Below the pieces are notes generated by a model. It was not told the DNA's origin, ran no database searches, and was given only the letters and a program-made list of their open reading frames with translations. DNA of 64,000 nucleotides. It comes from Colocasia esculenta. Taxonomy: Eukaryota; Streptophyta; Magnoliopsida; Alismatales; Araceae. The translations under genes and the position numbers were made by a program. The stretch is from assembly GCA_014218235.1 (NCBI GenBank), contig CM024760.1, positions 147,451,245 through 147,515,244 of the forward strand. The letters run 5' to 3'. Of this stretch, positions 43,282 to 54,408 are shown in pieces. Position 1 is the first letter of the stretch. Every line of letters starts with the position of its first letter.

Positions 43282-43949
43282 CACACCATGGTTACTTATA
43301 ACATGCATAAAATAATTAAATACAATAGGCACAACAATAATTAAGTAATTCATACACATTTAAATATATATTGCATGCTCGAAAATAAACTCATAATTAT
43401 TTAGAAAATATATGATAATGATTTCTTACTATGTGCACAACACGTACAATATGCATGAGATCTACATACGTTGGTAGCTAGATAATGCATGCACATTAAT
43501 ATATATTTTTACTTGTCCGAAAATAACTCTCACGCACTTACATGATCCACAACAGTACTTACTTATCACATGCATAAGATAACATACATATATACATATG
43601 TACTTCATATATTTATGCACAATATCCATGGAATAAGTAGTATAATATGCACTTCAAGATTTAGATAGTACATGCATCATATTATTAAGATGCAATATGA
43701 AATAAGTTAACTAGGAATAATCTATACAACAAAATAATTCTTGCATGCACACACTTGAATTGACATATGTATAAATATACACACAAGTATACAACATAAT
43801 TATATACATTATGCACGAAATAGATAAATATAACATGCATATCGGTAATTAGAATAAACATGCATAATATTACTTAAGTCTTATATGCCTAGGATTTTAG
43901 TATACACAATATACACAAAATCAGCTAATTGCTTATTCTCACTATAAAT

Positions 43950-43950
<1 letters not shown>

Positions 43951-43980
<30 letters not shown>

Positions 43981-43994
43981 CTATATATATATAT
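43951..43994. repeat. (AT)n microsatellite
   Basis: An alternating AT tract with a single C interruption near 43981, in the 5-prime part of the minus-strand solo LTR. Confidence 0.9.
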
Positions 43995-44115
43995 ACATGC
44001 ATATGTTCATGAGAAGTATAAAATTATAATATGCATGATTGAATACACATGTTATACACACAACATGTAAATATACATGCATAATATAAAATGAATGAAA
44101 ATTTAGGGTATCACA

Positions 44116-44560
44116 CGAGTGGCCACCAGGGAGACTCCCTTCCACTTGGCCTATGGCACAGAAGCTGTTGTGCCTCTGGAGGTTGCTCTCCCCATGATCC
44201 GAACAACTCACTTCGACGAAGCAGCCAACAACTACGCACTAAGGGAGAACCTGGACATGCTCGACGAATGTTAGAGCAACGCCAGCATTAGACTGGTCTC
44301 CTATCAGCAGCGGCTCGCGCAGTACTACAACTCCTAAGTACGGGAACGGTGCTTCTTCGAAGGTGACCTTGTTCTATGCCGTTGCTCGGCATCAGACTCC
44401 CGAAGAGCAACCGGCAAGCTCGCCCCGAAATGGGAAGGACCATATCAGGTCATACAAGTTCTCGGAAAAGGGTCCTATAAGCTGTCTACTCTTAACAGCG
44501 AAATCATACCGCGAACCTGGCATGTATCTAATCTAAAGGTTTACTTTTTATAAAAAGCCT
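44116..44560 (+). pseudogene. Tat integrase, C-terminal part
   Basis: Continues the integrase after the solo LTR: ATRETPFHLAYGTEAVVPLE, then RTTHFDEAANNYALRENLDM, then GDLVLCRCSAS, KLAPKWEGPYQVIQVLG and PRTWHVSNLKVYF. These are the usual post-core blocks and the GPY/F-type motif (WEGPY). There is no chromodomain, as expected for Tat. TAG stops at about 44272 and 44336 break it. Confidence 0.88.
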
Positions 44561-44898
44561 TCTGTTCGACATCCTACTTCTCTTTCTCCTGTTCTATCGG
44601 TTTGAGTAGAGGACATTCGGTACAACCCTAGCCAAGAGCTTTTTAGCTCGGAAGGCTTGCACGGTACCTGTCCTAATGCAGAGGTGTTCGGTACAACCCC
44701 TGGCTAAGATCTATTCAGCTAAAAAAGTTTGCGCGGTACCTACGAGCCCCTAGACACCGACGAATTCCGATTCGAATAGAACAGCACAAGGAAAAAGATT
44801 GAAAAGGGAGCATTTCATTTCATTAACTTTAGAAAATGTACATGGCCTTCTCAGGCCTGTTACAAACATAAAAAAAAAAGAAAGGAGTACAAAAAGGC
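44561..44898. other. Spacer between integrase and antisense ORF
   Basis: Contains two copies of a ~90-bp unit with CATTCGGTACAACCC / TGTTCGGTACAACCC, AGAGCT and GCACGGTACCT (about 44628-44745). No coding sequence is seen. Confidence 0.5.
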
Positions 44899-46064
44899 CT
44901 AAGGGGCCTGATCGGAAGGGCCGGTGTCCTCAGTGTCGAAGACCATTAACCCAGCTCGGAAGCTAGCAAAGTGAACCCCGTTAAGGCGAGGGTCCCACGT
45001 TCGTCGACGACACTCCCACAGAGCAGCGTCAAAAGCTTCCTCAACATAATCAACTGATGCCAGCAAACGCCCCCAGCGGTCACCAACATCCAGGCCGACC
45101 TCGTAGCATTGAGCTCTATAGTGTTTCAGATCCCTTTGAAAATCCAGACTAGCCTTGTATGTCTCCACACCACGAGCTTCGTCCTCATGAAAAACAGCGG
45201 TGACGGCCTCCTTCTCGGCTTCAGTTCTAAAGCCTTCAGAGCGGAACAGGCGTCGTCTAGCTTCCTCTGAAGCTCGGCCTCTCGGCGCCGACCCTGCTGC
45301 ATTCGCTCTACGAATGCCTTGATCTCGACGTCCCAGAGGACTTCTTGCATCTGCACCCAGATGGACAACTTCCGCAGCGCATCCACCGACTCCATGATGC
45401 CACGGGCCAGCACGTCAGGGTCTAGGTCGTCACCAGTGCCGTCCCTTCGAGTGGGCACTGTGTTCTCGTCATGCTCGACCTCCTCCTCTTCCCTCGAGCT
45501 CGCCCTCATGCAGTGCCAGACTGCTTCCAGCTGCTCTGCGGAAGGACGGGGAGGCAGGGCTTGGGTCGAAGGACCTGCTTGGAGACAGCTTAGAGTTGCC
45601 TCCAGGTCGGCCTCTATCAGCTGAGCAGAAGTCCTTACCGAGAGCACTCTCGACAAGGGCGCCCGGTCCTCTTCGGACCCCAACCTCGCCACTGCCGTTC
45701 GACGGTAGTTGTGAGCTCCTCGGTGGCCTGACCGGTGGCCTCATTGGCGGTTGAAGCACTTGCATCCTCAGCCTCTCCCTCAGGTGCCCCTCGCGGCGAC
45801 CTTGCTTTATCGCGCCCTGCCGACTGCTCGTCGGCAGCCGCTAGCGCGTGCTTCCCCGCGGATGCCGTCACGGTAGTCTTAGCAGCCGTTTCATGCTCCG
45901 GAGCCAGTTCCACAGTGGCCCCCGTCATTGTCACCTCCGAGGTTGACTCAGGAGTGGGCACCAGCTTGGGCGCGGACCTCGCCACTGCCGCAGTGCTTGG
46001 GGTATCCCCTACAAGCACCCACGCCCACTCCGCGGTCACTTTTTCGTTAGGACTGGCGACGGCG

Positions 46065-46154
46065 TCTAAAGCACCCAACTCCTGGGCACTTTTGTCTAAA
46101 GCACCCAACTCCTAGGCACTTCTATCTAAAGCACTTAACTCCTGGTCGCGCTCA
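46065..46154. repeat. Three tandem 30-bp repeats in the antisense ORF
   Basis: TCTAAAGCACCCAACTCCTG and close variants start at 46065, 46095 and 46125. Because 30 is a multiple of three, the array keeps the antisense frame (repeating a KSAQELGALD-like decapeptide). Confidence 0.85.
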
Positions 46155-46577
46155 TCCCCGCTCGACTGGTCATTGACGCCGATCACCCGGTCGGCCCCAG
46201 GCCTAGCGCCGAACACATCCTCTCAACTGTCAGGGGACCCAGCACGATCGAGGCCCTCGGCCTCTCGTACTCGGCCGCCCTCATCAACTTCCTCTTTTTA
46301 TGGAGTTGGAGCTAAGGGGCAGCATCTTCCTCCTCCTCGGCCTCCTCCATGGTCTCCTACAGCAAGACCTTCGCCACCGTCAGGGATGCAGACTCTCTCC
46401 GAAGACTGGTCTTCAGAGGTTGCTTCTCGACAGGGCGTCTGCTGACAGGATGGCTCGCCTCGGGTATGGCCAGGGGTGCACCCTCGCCCAGATACATCAA
46501 GTATGAGTTGACAGTTATCTATTCGGCATAGAGGGCCATGTCCTCCTAGTCCTGACCAACATCTAGCTCTGTAGCAT

Positions 46578-46652
46578 CTGCAAAAAGAGTAAGGATCAGA
46601 AGGCAATCTCCTAACAAAAGAAAAAGGGAAAAAGTGAAGTCAAGGCACTCAC
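46578..46652 (-). other. Predicted 75-bp spliceosomal intron in the antisense ORF
   Basis: On the minus strand, exon ...CATGGG is followed by GTGAGTGCC. After a pyrimidine-rich stretch, TTTTTGCAG precedes ATGCTACAG. Both sites match consensus and the length is near the plant minimum. The sequence between contains T-rich codons unlike the GC-rich flanking coding sequence. Confidence 0.55.
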
Positions 46653-47495
46653 CCCATGCTCGGCTGAGCCTATGCTTGATAAGCTGGGCCTCCGTCAGGT
46701 AGTCCTCTACGTGCTCCACAAGCACCCTGTTCAGACTATTCAAGGCCCTCGCCTCGTCTCAGATTAAGAGGGGCACCAAATCCTTCTTCAGAGGATCGTG
46801 GATTCGAGTGGGGAACCCCCACTCGGGCGCTCTAGCCCCTTGGCATCGGCCGACGAAGAACACGCGACTCGTCCAGCTCTTGTTGTTGGAGTGCTTCCCT
46901 GAGAAGTGGATCCGCATCTTGTTCGGTCGGTGTTTGGTGTAGTACACGCCGTTGCCGGACTACGGCGAAGAAGCAAGGCTGAAGTGCCTCCGGAAGATGT
47001 CTTCCGTGGCTTGCACTCCCCCAGCTCACAAATGATACAAAAGACGTAGATCGTCCTCCACGCGTTTGGCGTCAACTGAATAGGCGCGATCCTCCACACA
47101 TTCAATATGCCCTTTGCCACCTCCGGCAGTGGCAGCCAGAATCCTGCCTCCAAGATGTCCAGAGACAGCGCGAAGCATCCCGGCTTGTCTAGCATATAAG
47201 TATGGTCCTCGTGAACCAGAACTATATCGTATTCTTCACCGATGTGATAGCGTTCCCGGAGGCCCTCGAAGCATCGATACTTTGGACCTCTGATCGTCGC
47301 CGGCACGGCCCCGCTCGCTCCAGCAATGACAACTGCCTTGCCCTCTCGCTGCAACATCACTTCTCACGAATGGTGGGGAAGAAGAAGACGAAGGGGTGAT
47401 GAAGGCACGAGAGGAAGACGATTGACAACAGGAAGAAGAAGGGATGCTTTTCTGAAGAAGGAAAGCGCAAGCCCCTGCCTTCCCCCTCTTTGTCC

Positions 47496-47505
47496 TTATA
47501 AGGAA
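47496..47505 (-). promoter_or_regulatory. TATA-like box for the antisense ORF
   Basis: Minus strand CCTTATAAGG about 140 bp upstream of the ATG at 47357, between the ORF and the 3-prime LTR. The second Tat element has an equivalent box at 62235. Confidence 0.45.
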
Positions 47506-47755
47506 TGAGAGGCGCAAAGTTCAAAGGCAGAACTGGCGGTTCGCCCGCTCCAACAGGCAATTCAAATGGGCAGCTCTGGACTCAGAACGCGACACGTTCC
47601 ATCCGCCATCATGAAACGCCATCCCCGAGGAGACCTCCAACGGCGTCGCCAAGAGACCGTACTCACCGCTGTGGTCGGCATCGCATTTAATGCGAGGGTG
47701 ACATCGAGCAGACATCTCCCTTCTCAACTGCTCTTGATTGCTCCCGAGTAGACTT

Positions 47756-47773
47756 GAGAGGGTGGGGGGCAAG
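47756..47773 (+). other. Polypurine tract
   Basis: GAGAGGGTGGGGGGCAAG directly precedes the 3-prime LTR. It is the expected primer for plus-strand DNA synthesis. Confidence 0.85.
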
Positions 47774-48517
47774 TGTGGAGGCCATTTTTAGCCTCCCAAG
47801 CCTATGGGCCCATCAGGGCGACTGGGCTCTGGCCATCGAGCCACGTGTCCTCATGATTAGCCTTTGGGCTTCTGAACACGTTGTTGCCATCAAATGTCTA
47901 AAGGCCCCAAGTAGTCTTCGGACACTTCACGGTCTACCGAGTAGACCACGAGCCTCTTGGGGCTCATCACCGAACAGCACTGGTGGAACACCGGATGTCG
48001 AGCACCGAACGCCACGCGGCCTGGGCCGAGCAAGCCCCTGTGCGGCATCCCTTGGCCTGCTGAGCGGCGCCTATCAACGACAGTTCATACGACGGAGCGG
48101 CACGCGCCTCATGGTCAGTAACATTAACAATGGAGGATCCCAACAGGTGCCTCAAACGGACAACCCCCCACCTAGGGACTCCAAGCGACGCGTCCCTTCG
48201 GTCATCATTGAAGGAGATTGCGTCCAGACCCTTCACCTACGTTGCCTATAAAAGGTACAGATACTTCCCATGCAAAGGTATGCAACCTTTTCCACACACA
48301 CTCGCCCACGCACAAACACGCACCGGAGAACCTTCTACTCCTGCCTCCTTTACAGTCTGATCTGACTTAGGCATCGGAGGGTTCCCCCCGGGTTCTTCAA
48401 CCGGGCCCCCTGTTCCTGTCTTGGTTTGCAAGCTTTCGTCCACACCGGCGACAGTTCATTCCCTCTTGTTAGTGGAGGCCCGTTCGGCTCACGTCCGGAC
48501 AGGAAATCACGTCCACA
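47774..48517 (+). repeat. Tat element 3-prime LTR
   Basis: TGTGGAGGCC...GTCCACA, partner of 33751-34505. TATA box at 48245-48255. It retains the proper CA end. Confidence 0.95.
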
Positions 48518-48643
48518 ATTGCCATCGCTAATAGTAAATAAACAGGGTGAATCTCAGCCTCTGACCTAAGCCGTAAGGCCCAATAGTTGAACCTGTCTCA
48601 AATAGGTAACAGTATCGTTGCTAAACTATGGCCTACTTAGAGT

Positions 48644-49132
48644 AAGGCATGTTTGATAACCCTTAATATATATCTATTGTCTTTTAATTTTTAAGATTTT
48701 AGATTGTTTGATAAAATGTCTGAAATTATGACTTAATTAATCACTTAAATATGAAAAACCACTTAATATTTAACAAACACTTTTTTTTTTTCAGATCTTT
48801 TGTAGGATCGTCCACGACGGATTCCGGCCTCTGGTAATCTCCGGATTTCGGCACCGACAGTGGATTCTGGCGATCGTCCCCGGAATTCGGCTGGCAGCGA
48901 CGGATTCTGGCGACTTCCAGAGACCAGGCGCCGGAATCCGGCGATCGCTAGAGACCTCCATATTAGAAGTGTAGCATCTTAACCACTACACTATAGTTTA
49001 GATGTTGTTTAAATTAGTTATCAAACACCTCATAAATTATATCTGATATATATTAAGTTCTTTTTAAATTTCAGATTTAAAGAATAGATGACAAATAAGA
49101 TTTAAGTGTTAAGTTTTATCCAACACCACCTA
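48644..49132. mobile_element. MITE-like element (hAT-like ends) with GC-rich core
   Basis: The left end AAGGCATGTTTGATAA and the reverse complement of the right end (TAGGTGGTGTTGGATAA) are imperfect inverted repeats. Subterminal TTAAGT and AGATTT blocks also mirror each other. The AT-rich arms enclose a GC-rich core (about 48806-48950) with repeated CGGATTC and GGAATCC units. Downstream, minus-strand TAGTGTAGTGGTTAAGATGC resembles a tRNA/SINE A box. No clean 8-bp target duplication is found. Confidence 0.4.
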
Positions 49133-49139
49133 AGTCTAG

Positions 49140-50936
49140 ATGGTTAACATGACCGAAAAAAGTACTATAGACCCCCATATTATCGCTTATGTAAAGGGCC
49201 CCCTTCTAACGTACTTAGGATCCATAGGGGACAGTTCGAGGCAAGTGGATAGCTCTCGAAACATCATCTTGTAATGCACTAGGATAAGAGAATCAGTTTG
49301 GCTCATGGTTACTCCATTAAGCCGGTGAGTCCTTAAGATTGGAAACCCAATTTCTTCTAGCATGCCCTTAAACACGAAAGCTCTTAGCCCGAGGGGATAT
49401 TAACTCCGCAGAAAAATGTTGCCTAGCAAGTCCTTAGCTCGCCCAAGAGAAGACCAAAGTAGCTCAGACTCCTACCTGATAATAACCTTGTCTACTCTCA
49501 TCAAGGCCAATGGATGAGGAGATGTAAATATAAGGGGAGAGGGTTTGACTCATGATTACCTGCTGTATGGGCCCCCAAATCTCATAGTAGGTCACCAAAC
49601 CCACGACAACCACTCTGCTAGGGGCTCCACCCACGTTCGCCCATACTGGCCACCATGTCTTGTGCAGATGATGGGAGAAGCTAACGTCCATATAATCCTC
49701 AGGGAACCCTTCGAACAAAGTATGCCATGATTCTCCAAGGACTCAAAACTATGGAGAACAACCTTGAGTCGGGTCCTCCACTCCATGTTGCTCCTTACCC
49801 ACCATCTCTGACTTAGGCATTAGAGCGTTTTCCTCAGGATTCACCTCCCAGGACCCCCTGATCTCTTATTCTTCCTTGTAGATCCACCCTTGGCGAGCTT
49901 GAGTGCCACTAATCTTCCATAATCCCAAGGCTATCAAACGATCTACACCAAGACTCAAAATCAGCCCTATTCATTTAGCGCCATCTATGGGAACCCTCAT
50001 CTAGTGAAAAGACATCGTGGTGTGAAAGGGAAACAACACAAGTAGGAGAGAGGTAAGGGAAAGGCTCCAGTGGAGAGAGGCTGATGATTGTATGGACTTC
50101 CCATTCGGTCTTAAGAGCCACTTGAAACACCCCAAAGGATGTTGTCCTCTCCCTGATAGCTAGGAGAACCTCCACCTCCAGGTGAGCCCCGATGCCATCA
50201 TCACTTTCAACAAGATGTTGAATAGGCTCATTGAGCTAAAGGTGATCTAGGTTGCATGGGAGAGTATCCATGTCGATCCCTATCCGGTCATCCCTGTAGA
50301 AAGACCTCGTGGTAGGGTGGGGGGGGGGGGGGGGAGGGGGCATACTGCCAACTGTTGCTTCATCCTAGGAGGTAGGTGCATCATCCAGAATGATGCAGAA
50401 AGGATATCCAAATGCCCCACCCACCAAAAAGATTAGGAAGCTTACTCTTCAAACCTATGAGGGAGAAGGAGCACCCGCCTACAACCAACACCATCACTTC
50501 TACTGCTACCTCTATTGTCGTTACCCCCTACTAGGTGACGGAGAAGAGAGGATACACAGCTAGCTCCTTCTGCCAAAGAGGATACACTCTTGGCCCCCTC
50601 TCACTCCAATGCAGAGGTTAACCTCCTAACTATAGAGGTTTCAACACCGCTTCTCTAAGCAAGAGCACCATCTCATGGCCCTATACCAAGAGGAAAAACC
50701 ACCAAGCCAATGACAATAAGGATAAATCACAATTCACCTTGGAGATACTAGGTTCCCCCCTACCATCTAGATTCCAACTTCTGATGGTGAAGCCCTACAA
50801 CAACCTAGGAGCCCCAATCGACCACGTTGACAACTTCACGGTCCTATATACTGCAGGGGACCCTGAACACCATAAAATGCCAAGCTTTTGCCACCACTCT
50901 ACTATAAAGTGCGTAGGCTTGGTTCTTGTCACATCC
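49140..50936 (+). mobile_element. Highly degenerate Tat LTR and gag remnant
   Basis: At 49807-49860, CTGACTTAGGCATTAGAG parallels 34351 in the Tat LTR. At 49976-49995, TTAGCGCCATCTATGGGAAC parallels the primer-binding region at 34508. Near 50730-50880 a frame reads PYNNLGAPIDHVDNFTVLY and then GDPEHHKMPSF, matching the gag order PYDDTFDPMDHIHRF and ASDAAKCRAF. The rest is too decayed to read. It is truncated at 50937 by a gypsy LTR. Confidence 0.6.
50319..50340 (+). repeat. Poly-G tract
   Basis: Sixteen consecutive G, one A, then five G. A homopolymer of this length is rare in plant DNA and could form a G-quadruplex. Its exact length may be affected by sequencing. Confidence 0.85.
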
Positions 50937-52919
50937 CGAGAATTACGTAGTGGAAATTAATTAGATATTAGATATTCTGAGATGTGAACAGTCGGAAAAT
51001 AGGCCTCTAGCTTGCGAGTATTAGAGTTGCGTTAGCGCAAAATATAAGGGCCCACAATATAAACACAACTAGGCTTTTATTCAACCTCCATAACATTTAC
51101 TACAAATCCATAAACTTTCAACTACAATGACTCAAGAAAAGGGGAAAATTACATGAGATTATACTTCCTCACGACCTGCTACATCAATCTAACTCTCAAA
51201 TTAAAGTAATGGTAAATACTATGGACTAGAACACACTCTTCACTCAGACACATTCCCATCCATGTCCTGGATTTCATCTTCCATGTCAAAGTCACCTAAG
51301 ATGTTAAGAAGCATGTAATGAGCAAACTAACCCAGTAGGATTTACATCTCAATGTGCGTGCAATGATAAGAGTGGTTAACATTTTAATAACTAGATAGGC
51401 ACGATTATCAATATATGAGTGAATGATAAATCCCATTAAAACTGATATGTGAGCAAGAAAGATTGAATAAGAGTGATTGGATAAGATCTAGAATGATATA
51501 ACAAGTAAGTACTAACAGTAGAGCAGTATGTATAAGAACATAGGATATCAATCATTTGCACGAATGTCGAATGGCCATATTACGCAAGCAAGCAAGCACG
51601 CACGAGCAAGAACTTGTAACATGTAACAATAATCAGGCACGATGCCACTAATGTGCACTAAGGATCTATGCCACCTTGGAATGCACACTAGGGCATGTGT
51701 ATGTGGTTATGTATCTTTCATTCAACGCGCAAGTACTCCCAGCGCATATGCAATGACAGTAATCATTATATCCCATGGTTTACACTATATTTCCGACTCT
51801 CTGTTGATGGGGCTAGATTGAAGACCTTGGACACTCGCTGTGCCCGATGTACAACTCACTATTTTAAATGTAGATATCCACAGTCAAGTATGACCAATAA
51901 CAAGAGTTTCAAGAAGTATATAGTTCAATATCATGTTCATGATGATTTTAGGACAAAGCAAGACAGGTCAACATAATTTCACGATAACAATAGTCGAGAG
52001 AGAATTCCGACAGCAAAACGGTTCAATTTACACTTTTAGTTAAATCTTTACTTTCATATCTTGGTTTCATGATTATAAAGCCCACTCACAAGAAGGAGAC
52101 AAGAAAAGAAGTGCATTCTATCTTCTGAGAACTTCAATGGAACAATCGGTTAGGTCTCTATGAGAAACTCCATAGAGTACGAGGACTTTCCTAACTACGT
52201 ATGCAATGAACGACAGTACATGCAATAATCGGAGAGCATATACAATAAGGAAAGTCAGGTCATAGTAAGGATCATGGAAAGAGAATAAAGTAGACTTACG
52301 TTGAAATCTAGCTTATATTCTCACCAACATGGTTATGACAAAGATTATATCAAGATGTTTTTAACTTTGAGTTAAAAGATAAGGATGAAAAGACATAATC
52401 AATGGAGTGTATAATCAATAACTTCCATATAGAACGTTATAATCATATTCATGTAATTAATGTTTTTAACATGTGGTTGATAGTTTTTAAAGTTCAAACA
52501 TAGACTAATCAACATGCTGGCAAGACCAAGAAAACGACGTAGACTCATTGATTGATCCATAACCCCAAATTTAGGGATTCCTGGGATGAAACTATAAATG
52601 AAAGGGGTTGCTGGAAATGGAAAGTAAATAGATCTATGGCTTTGGTTTGACCCAGGTACATGAGATACAGGAAGACAGAAGATCCAAATCATGTACGAAG
52701 TTCAGGAACAACTTGAGACTCTCTGTATGGTGATGATAATCGAAAAGAATAGGGTCATATAAGAACAAACTTTAAGGACTTTCAGATGATATACTCTATG
52801 TCAAGTTGGCGCCCGAGATTACCTACCTTTGATTGCTTCTAACACCAGGGTTCTTACAAGTCGAAGTAGATGCTAAGGGATGAAGAATCCCTAAATTCCT
52901 ACTACCAACTCATTCCGTT
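50937..52919 (-). mobile_element. Gypsy (Tekay-type) LTR fragment
   Basis: Starts TGTCACATCCCGAGAATTACG on the plus strand, like the LTR end at 23769. It carries the familiar segment near 51295-51345 (CACCTAAGATGTTAAGAAGC, then CCCAGTAGG). It ends where another LTR begins at 52920, so the promoter part is missing. Minus orientation. Confidence 0.55.
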
Positions 52920-54085
52920 TGTAGCAACCCTGGATACTTATATCCAAAAAGGCTCCATATCCAGACCCGCCTCCCGCGAACGGACTGAAATCTCGCAAGG
53001 GATAACTCTCACACATGTCCAATAAAAATATAAAAGACAACCACAAGAGTATAAGATACAAGAAAATACATGTACTCATACTCATTTACATTAAATTACA
53101 TTGTCCTAATACATTATTACATGTCTAGGAGAAAAGTATAATTAGCTGAGGTATACCCGAGGAAGCAAAGCTCACAAAACAACAACTACAACTCAACTGT
53201 TGGTGATACAAGTCTGCCACATCGCCGGTATAAGCCAAACACATTGTTAACACTTGAAAGGAACTATAAGGGAGTGAGCCTCAAAAAGTCACAAGCTCAG
53301 CAAGGACAAACCAAAAACAACAACCCGAAACTAAAGGGGAAACTAAGACCTCAACCACAAGGGTCTCACTGGTAACACCGATCGTATAACTACAACATAC
53401 TTGCATTAAACATAACTAAACTGCATTTAAACATAAACATGCTAGCTAACACAACTCTCAAAAAATAAAGGGAACAACAGGACTAGCCCAGAAACACCAG
53501 TCTATCACGACAACTAAAATAGTTAAGCCACGAGGCACACATGCCAACCACTAATGAAAGAAAATAAAACTAACAACACAAAACCAGTCCACCACAATGC
53601 TAGACCCAAAACACAACAAGTGAAGGGTCACACAACATGCCTTCCATGGAGCACAGCTCCACAACAACACTTGAAAACATTGGCACACAATGTGCCATAA
53701 CAACCAGCTACCCATGTAGGGTACGGGTACCTAAGACCACAAGGCACCACAATAAAACCACAACCACAAAGCTACCACTCACAACTACAATGACTGGAAA
53801 GCCCAAGTCGGAAGGAACGATGCCACCACGTGGGTAAAGGCTACTGGTTCATGATGCCAATATTCAACCCGGACAACACCACACAAGAACTACCTCTCAG
53901 TCTCGCAGCCATGGATGTAAGGTCTAGCTGCCGCTCCATAACCACAATGCAAGGCCAAAAAACTATGGAGACCAACCAAAACCACACTTGCAGACCACAC
54001 AACTACAAGCCCATGCCTAGCACCTTTAAGGACTATGGCCCGAGCTCCCTAAAGTGAGGCGTTGAAAAAAAGGACTAACTGGGGA
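52920..54085 (-). mobile_element. Gypsy (Tekay-type) LTR fragment, AC-rich
   Basis: Starts TGTAGCAACCCTGGATAC on the plus strand. GGGAGTGAGCCTCAAAAAGTC and AGCTCAGCAAGG at 53270-53310 match the position of the GTGAGTC...CTCAGCAAG segment of other LTRs (40000 and 61045). Much of 53330-54010 is ACCACAA-rich. It is cut at 54086 by the next LTR. Confidence 0.5.
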
Positions 54086-54201
54086 TGTAAGGCCTAGAAA
54101 GTTTTCTACATGTTCTTGCTTTTAGAAGATCGTTCGGTCGGAGTTCAGGACCTCGGACGATGTATTTCGGCCGAATCAGGGGTCTACTGTAAGGGGGCTC
54201 T

Positions 54202-54408
54202 TGACGTCAAGTGTGTGTGACGTCAAGATGTTGTTGACGTCAACATGCCTTGACGTCAATCTACTACTTGTTTTGACGGAAATTTCGAATGCCGTCTATT
54301 TTGTTTTGACATCAACATAGTTTGACGTCAATATTTATTGGGTTTTTAATGTCAATCAAGAAATATTGACGTCAATATTCCTTTTGACGGCAACGAAGTT
54401 TGACGTCA
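54202..54408 (+). promoter_or_regulatory. Cluster of seven perfect TGACGTCA sites in an LTR promoter
   Basis: TGACGTCA occurs at 54202, 54218, 54235, 54251, 54323, 54367 and 54401, with near matches TGACATCA (54307) and TGACGGCA (54385). TGACGTCA is the classic binding site of CREB/TGA-type bZIP factors. The TATA box lies about 120 bp downstream. Confidence 0.75.

Larger units (their letters stand above)
39608..44115 (-). mobile_element. 4.5-kb solo LTR (Tekay/Del-like) inside the Tat integrase
   Basis: On the plus strand it begins TGTAACGACCCTCC and ends AGGGTATCACA; on the minus strand it therefore runs TGTGATACCCTAAATTTTC to GGGTCGTTACA, ends typical of long Tekay-type LTRs. It is flanked by CGGGT (39603-39607) and CGAGT (44116-44120), a 5-bp target duplication with one difference. 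The integrase reading resumes exactly after it. A minus-strand TATA box (TATAAAATA) is at 42597-42605, with a palindromic motif cluster upstream at 42725-42890. No second LTR or internal region exists, so it is a product of LTR-LTR recombination. Most of it is AT-rich and non-coding. Confidence 0.88.
44899..47357 (-). pseudogene. Antisense accessory ORF of the Tat element (Transposase_28 / putative gypsy-type transposon domain)
   Basis: Encoded opposite to gag-pol between integrase and the 3-prime LTR, a known arrangement in some Tat elements; function unknown. The ATG at 47357 begins MLQREGKAVVIAGASG. The conserved domain reads FALSLDILEAGFWLPLPEV, then RIAPIQLTPNAWRTIYVFC, and after a frame change KMRIHFSGKHSNNKSWTSRV and PEWGFPTRIHDPL. 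A plausible intron lies at 46578-46652. The distal half encodes an Ala/Thr-rich linker and a charged, coiled-coil-like tail (REAELQRKLDDACSALKALE), ending near 44899. A minus-strand TATA-like box is at 47496-47505. Frameshifts near 47020 and later disable it. Confidence 0.75.
33751..48517 (+). mobile_element. Tat-lineage Ty3/gypsy retrotransposon, full structure but dead
   Basis: The order is 5-prime LTR (33751-34505), primer-binding site, gag, protease, RT, RNase H, a second RNase H, integrase, an antisense accessory ORF, polypurine tract and 3-prime LTR (47774-48517). The second RNase H, the DNGS protease and the antisense ORF are Tat-lineage traits. The integrase is interrupted by a 4.5-kb solo LTR (39608-44115); without it the element is about 10.25 kb. 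Flanks read GTTGT (33746-33750) and ATTGC (48518-48522), which fit one original GTTGC after two transitions. Many stops and frameshifts show it has been inactive for long. Confidence 0.93.

Noticed and set aside
45735..46443. Plus-strand ORFs of 90-126 residues
   Set aside because: Mirror frames of the GC-rich antisense ORF of the Tat element; composition is Ala/Ser/Pro-rich without motifs.
48950..49020. tRNA gene
   Set aside because: Only an A-box-like stretch is visible. There is no cloverleaf, no clear B box and no anticodon arm.
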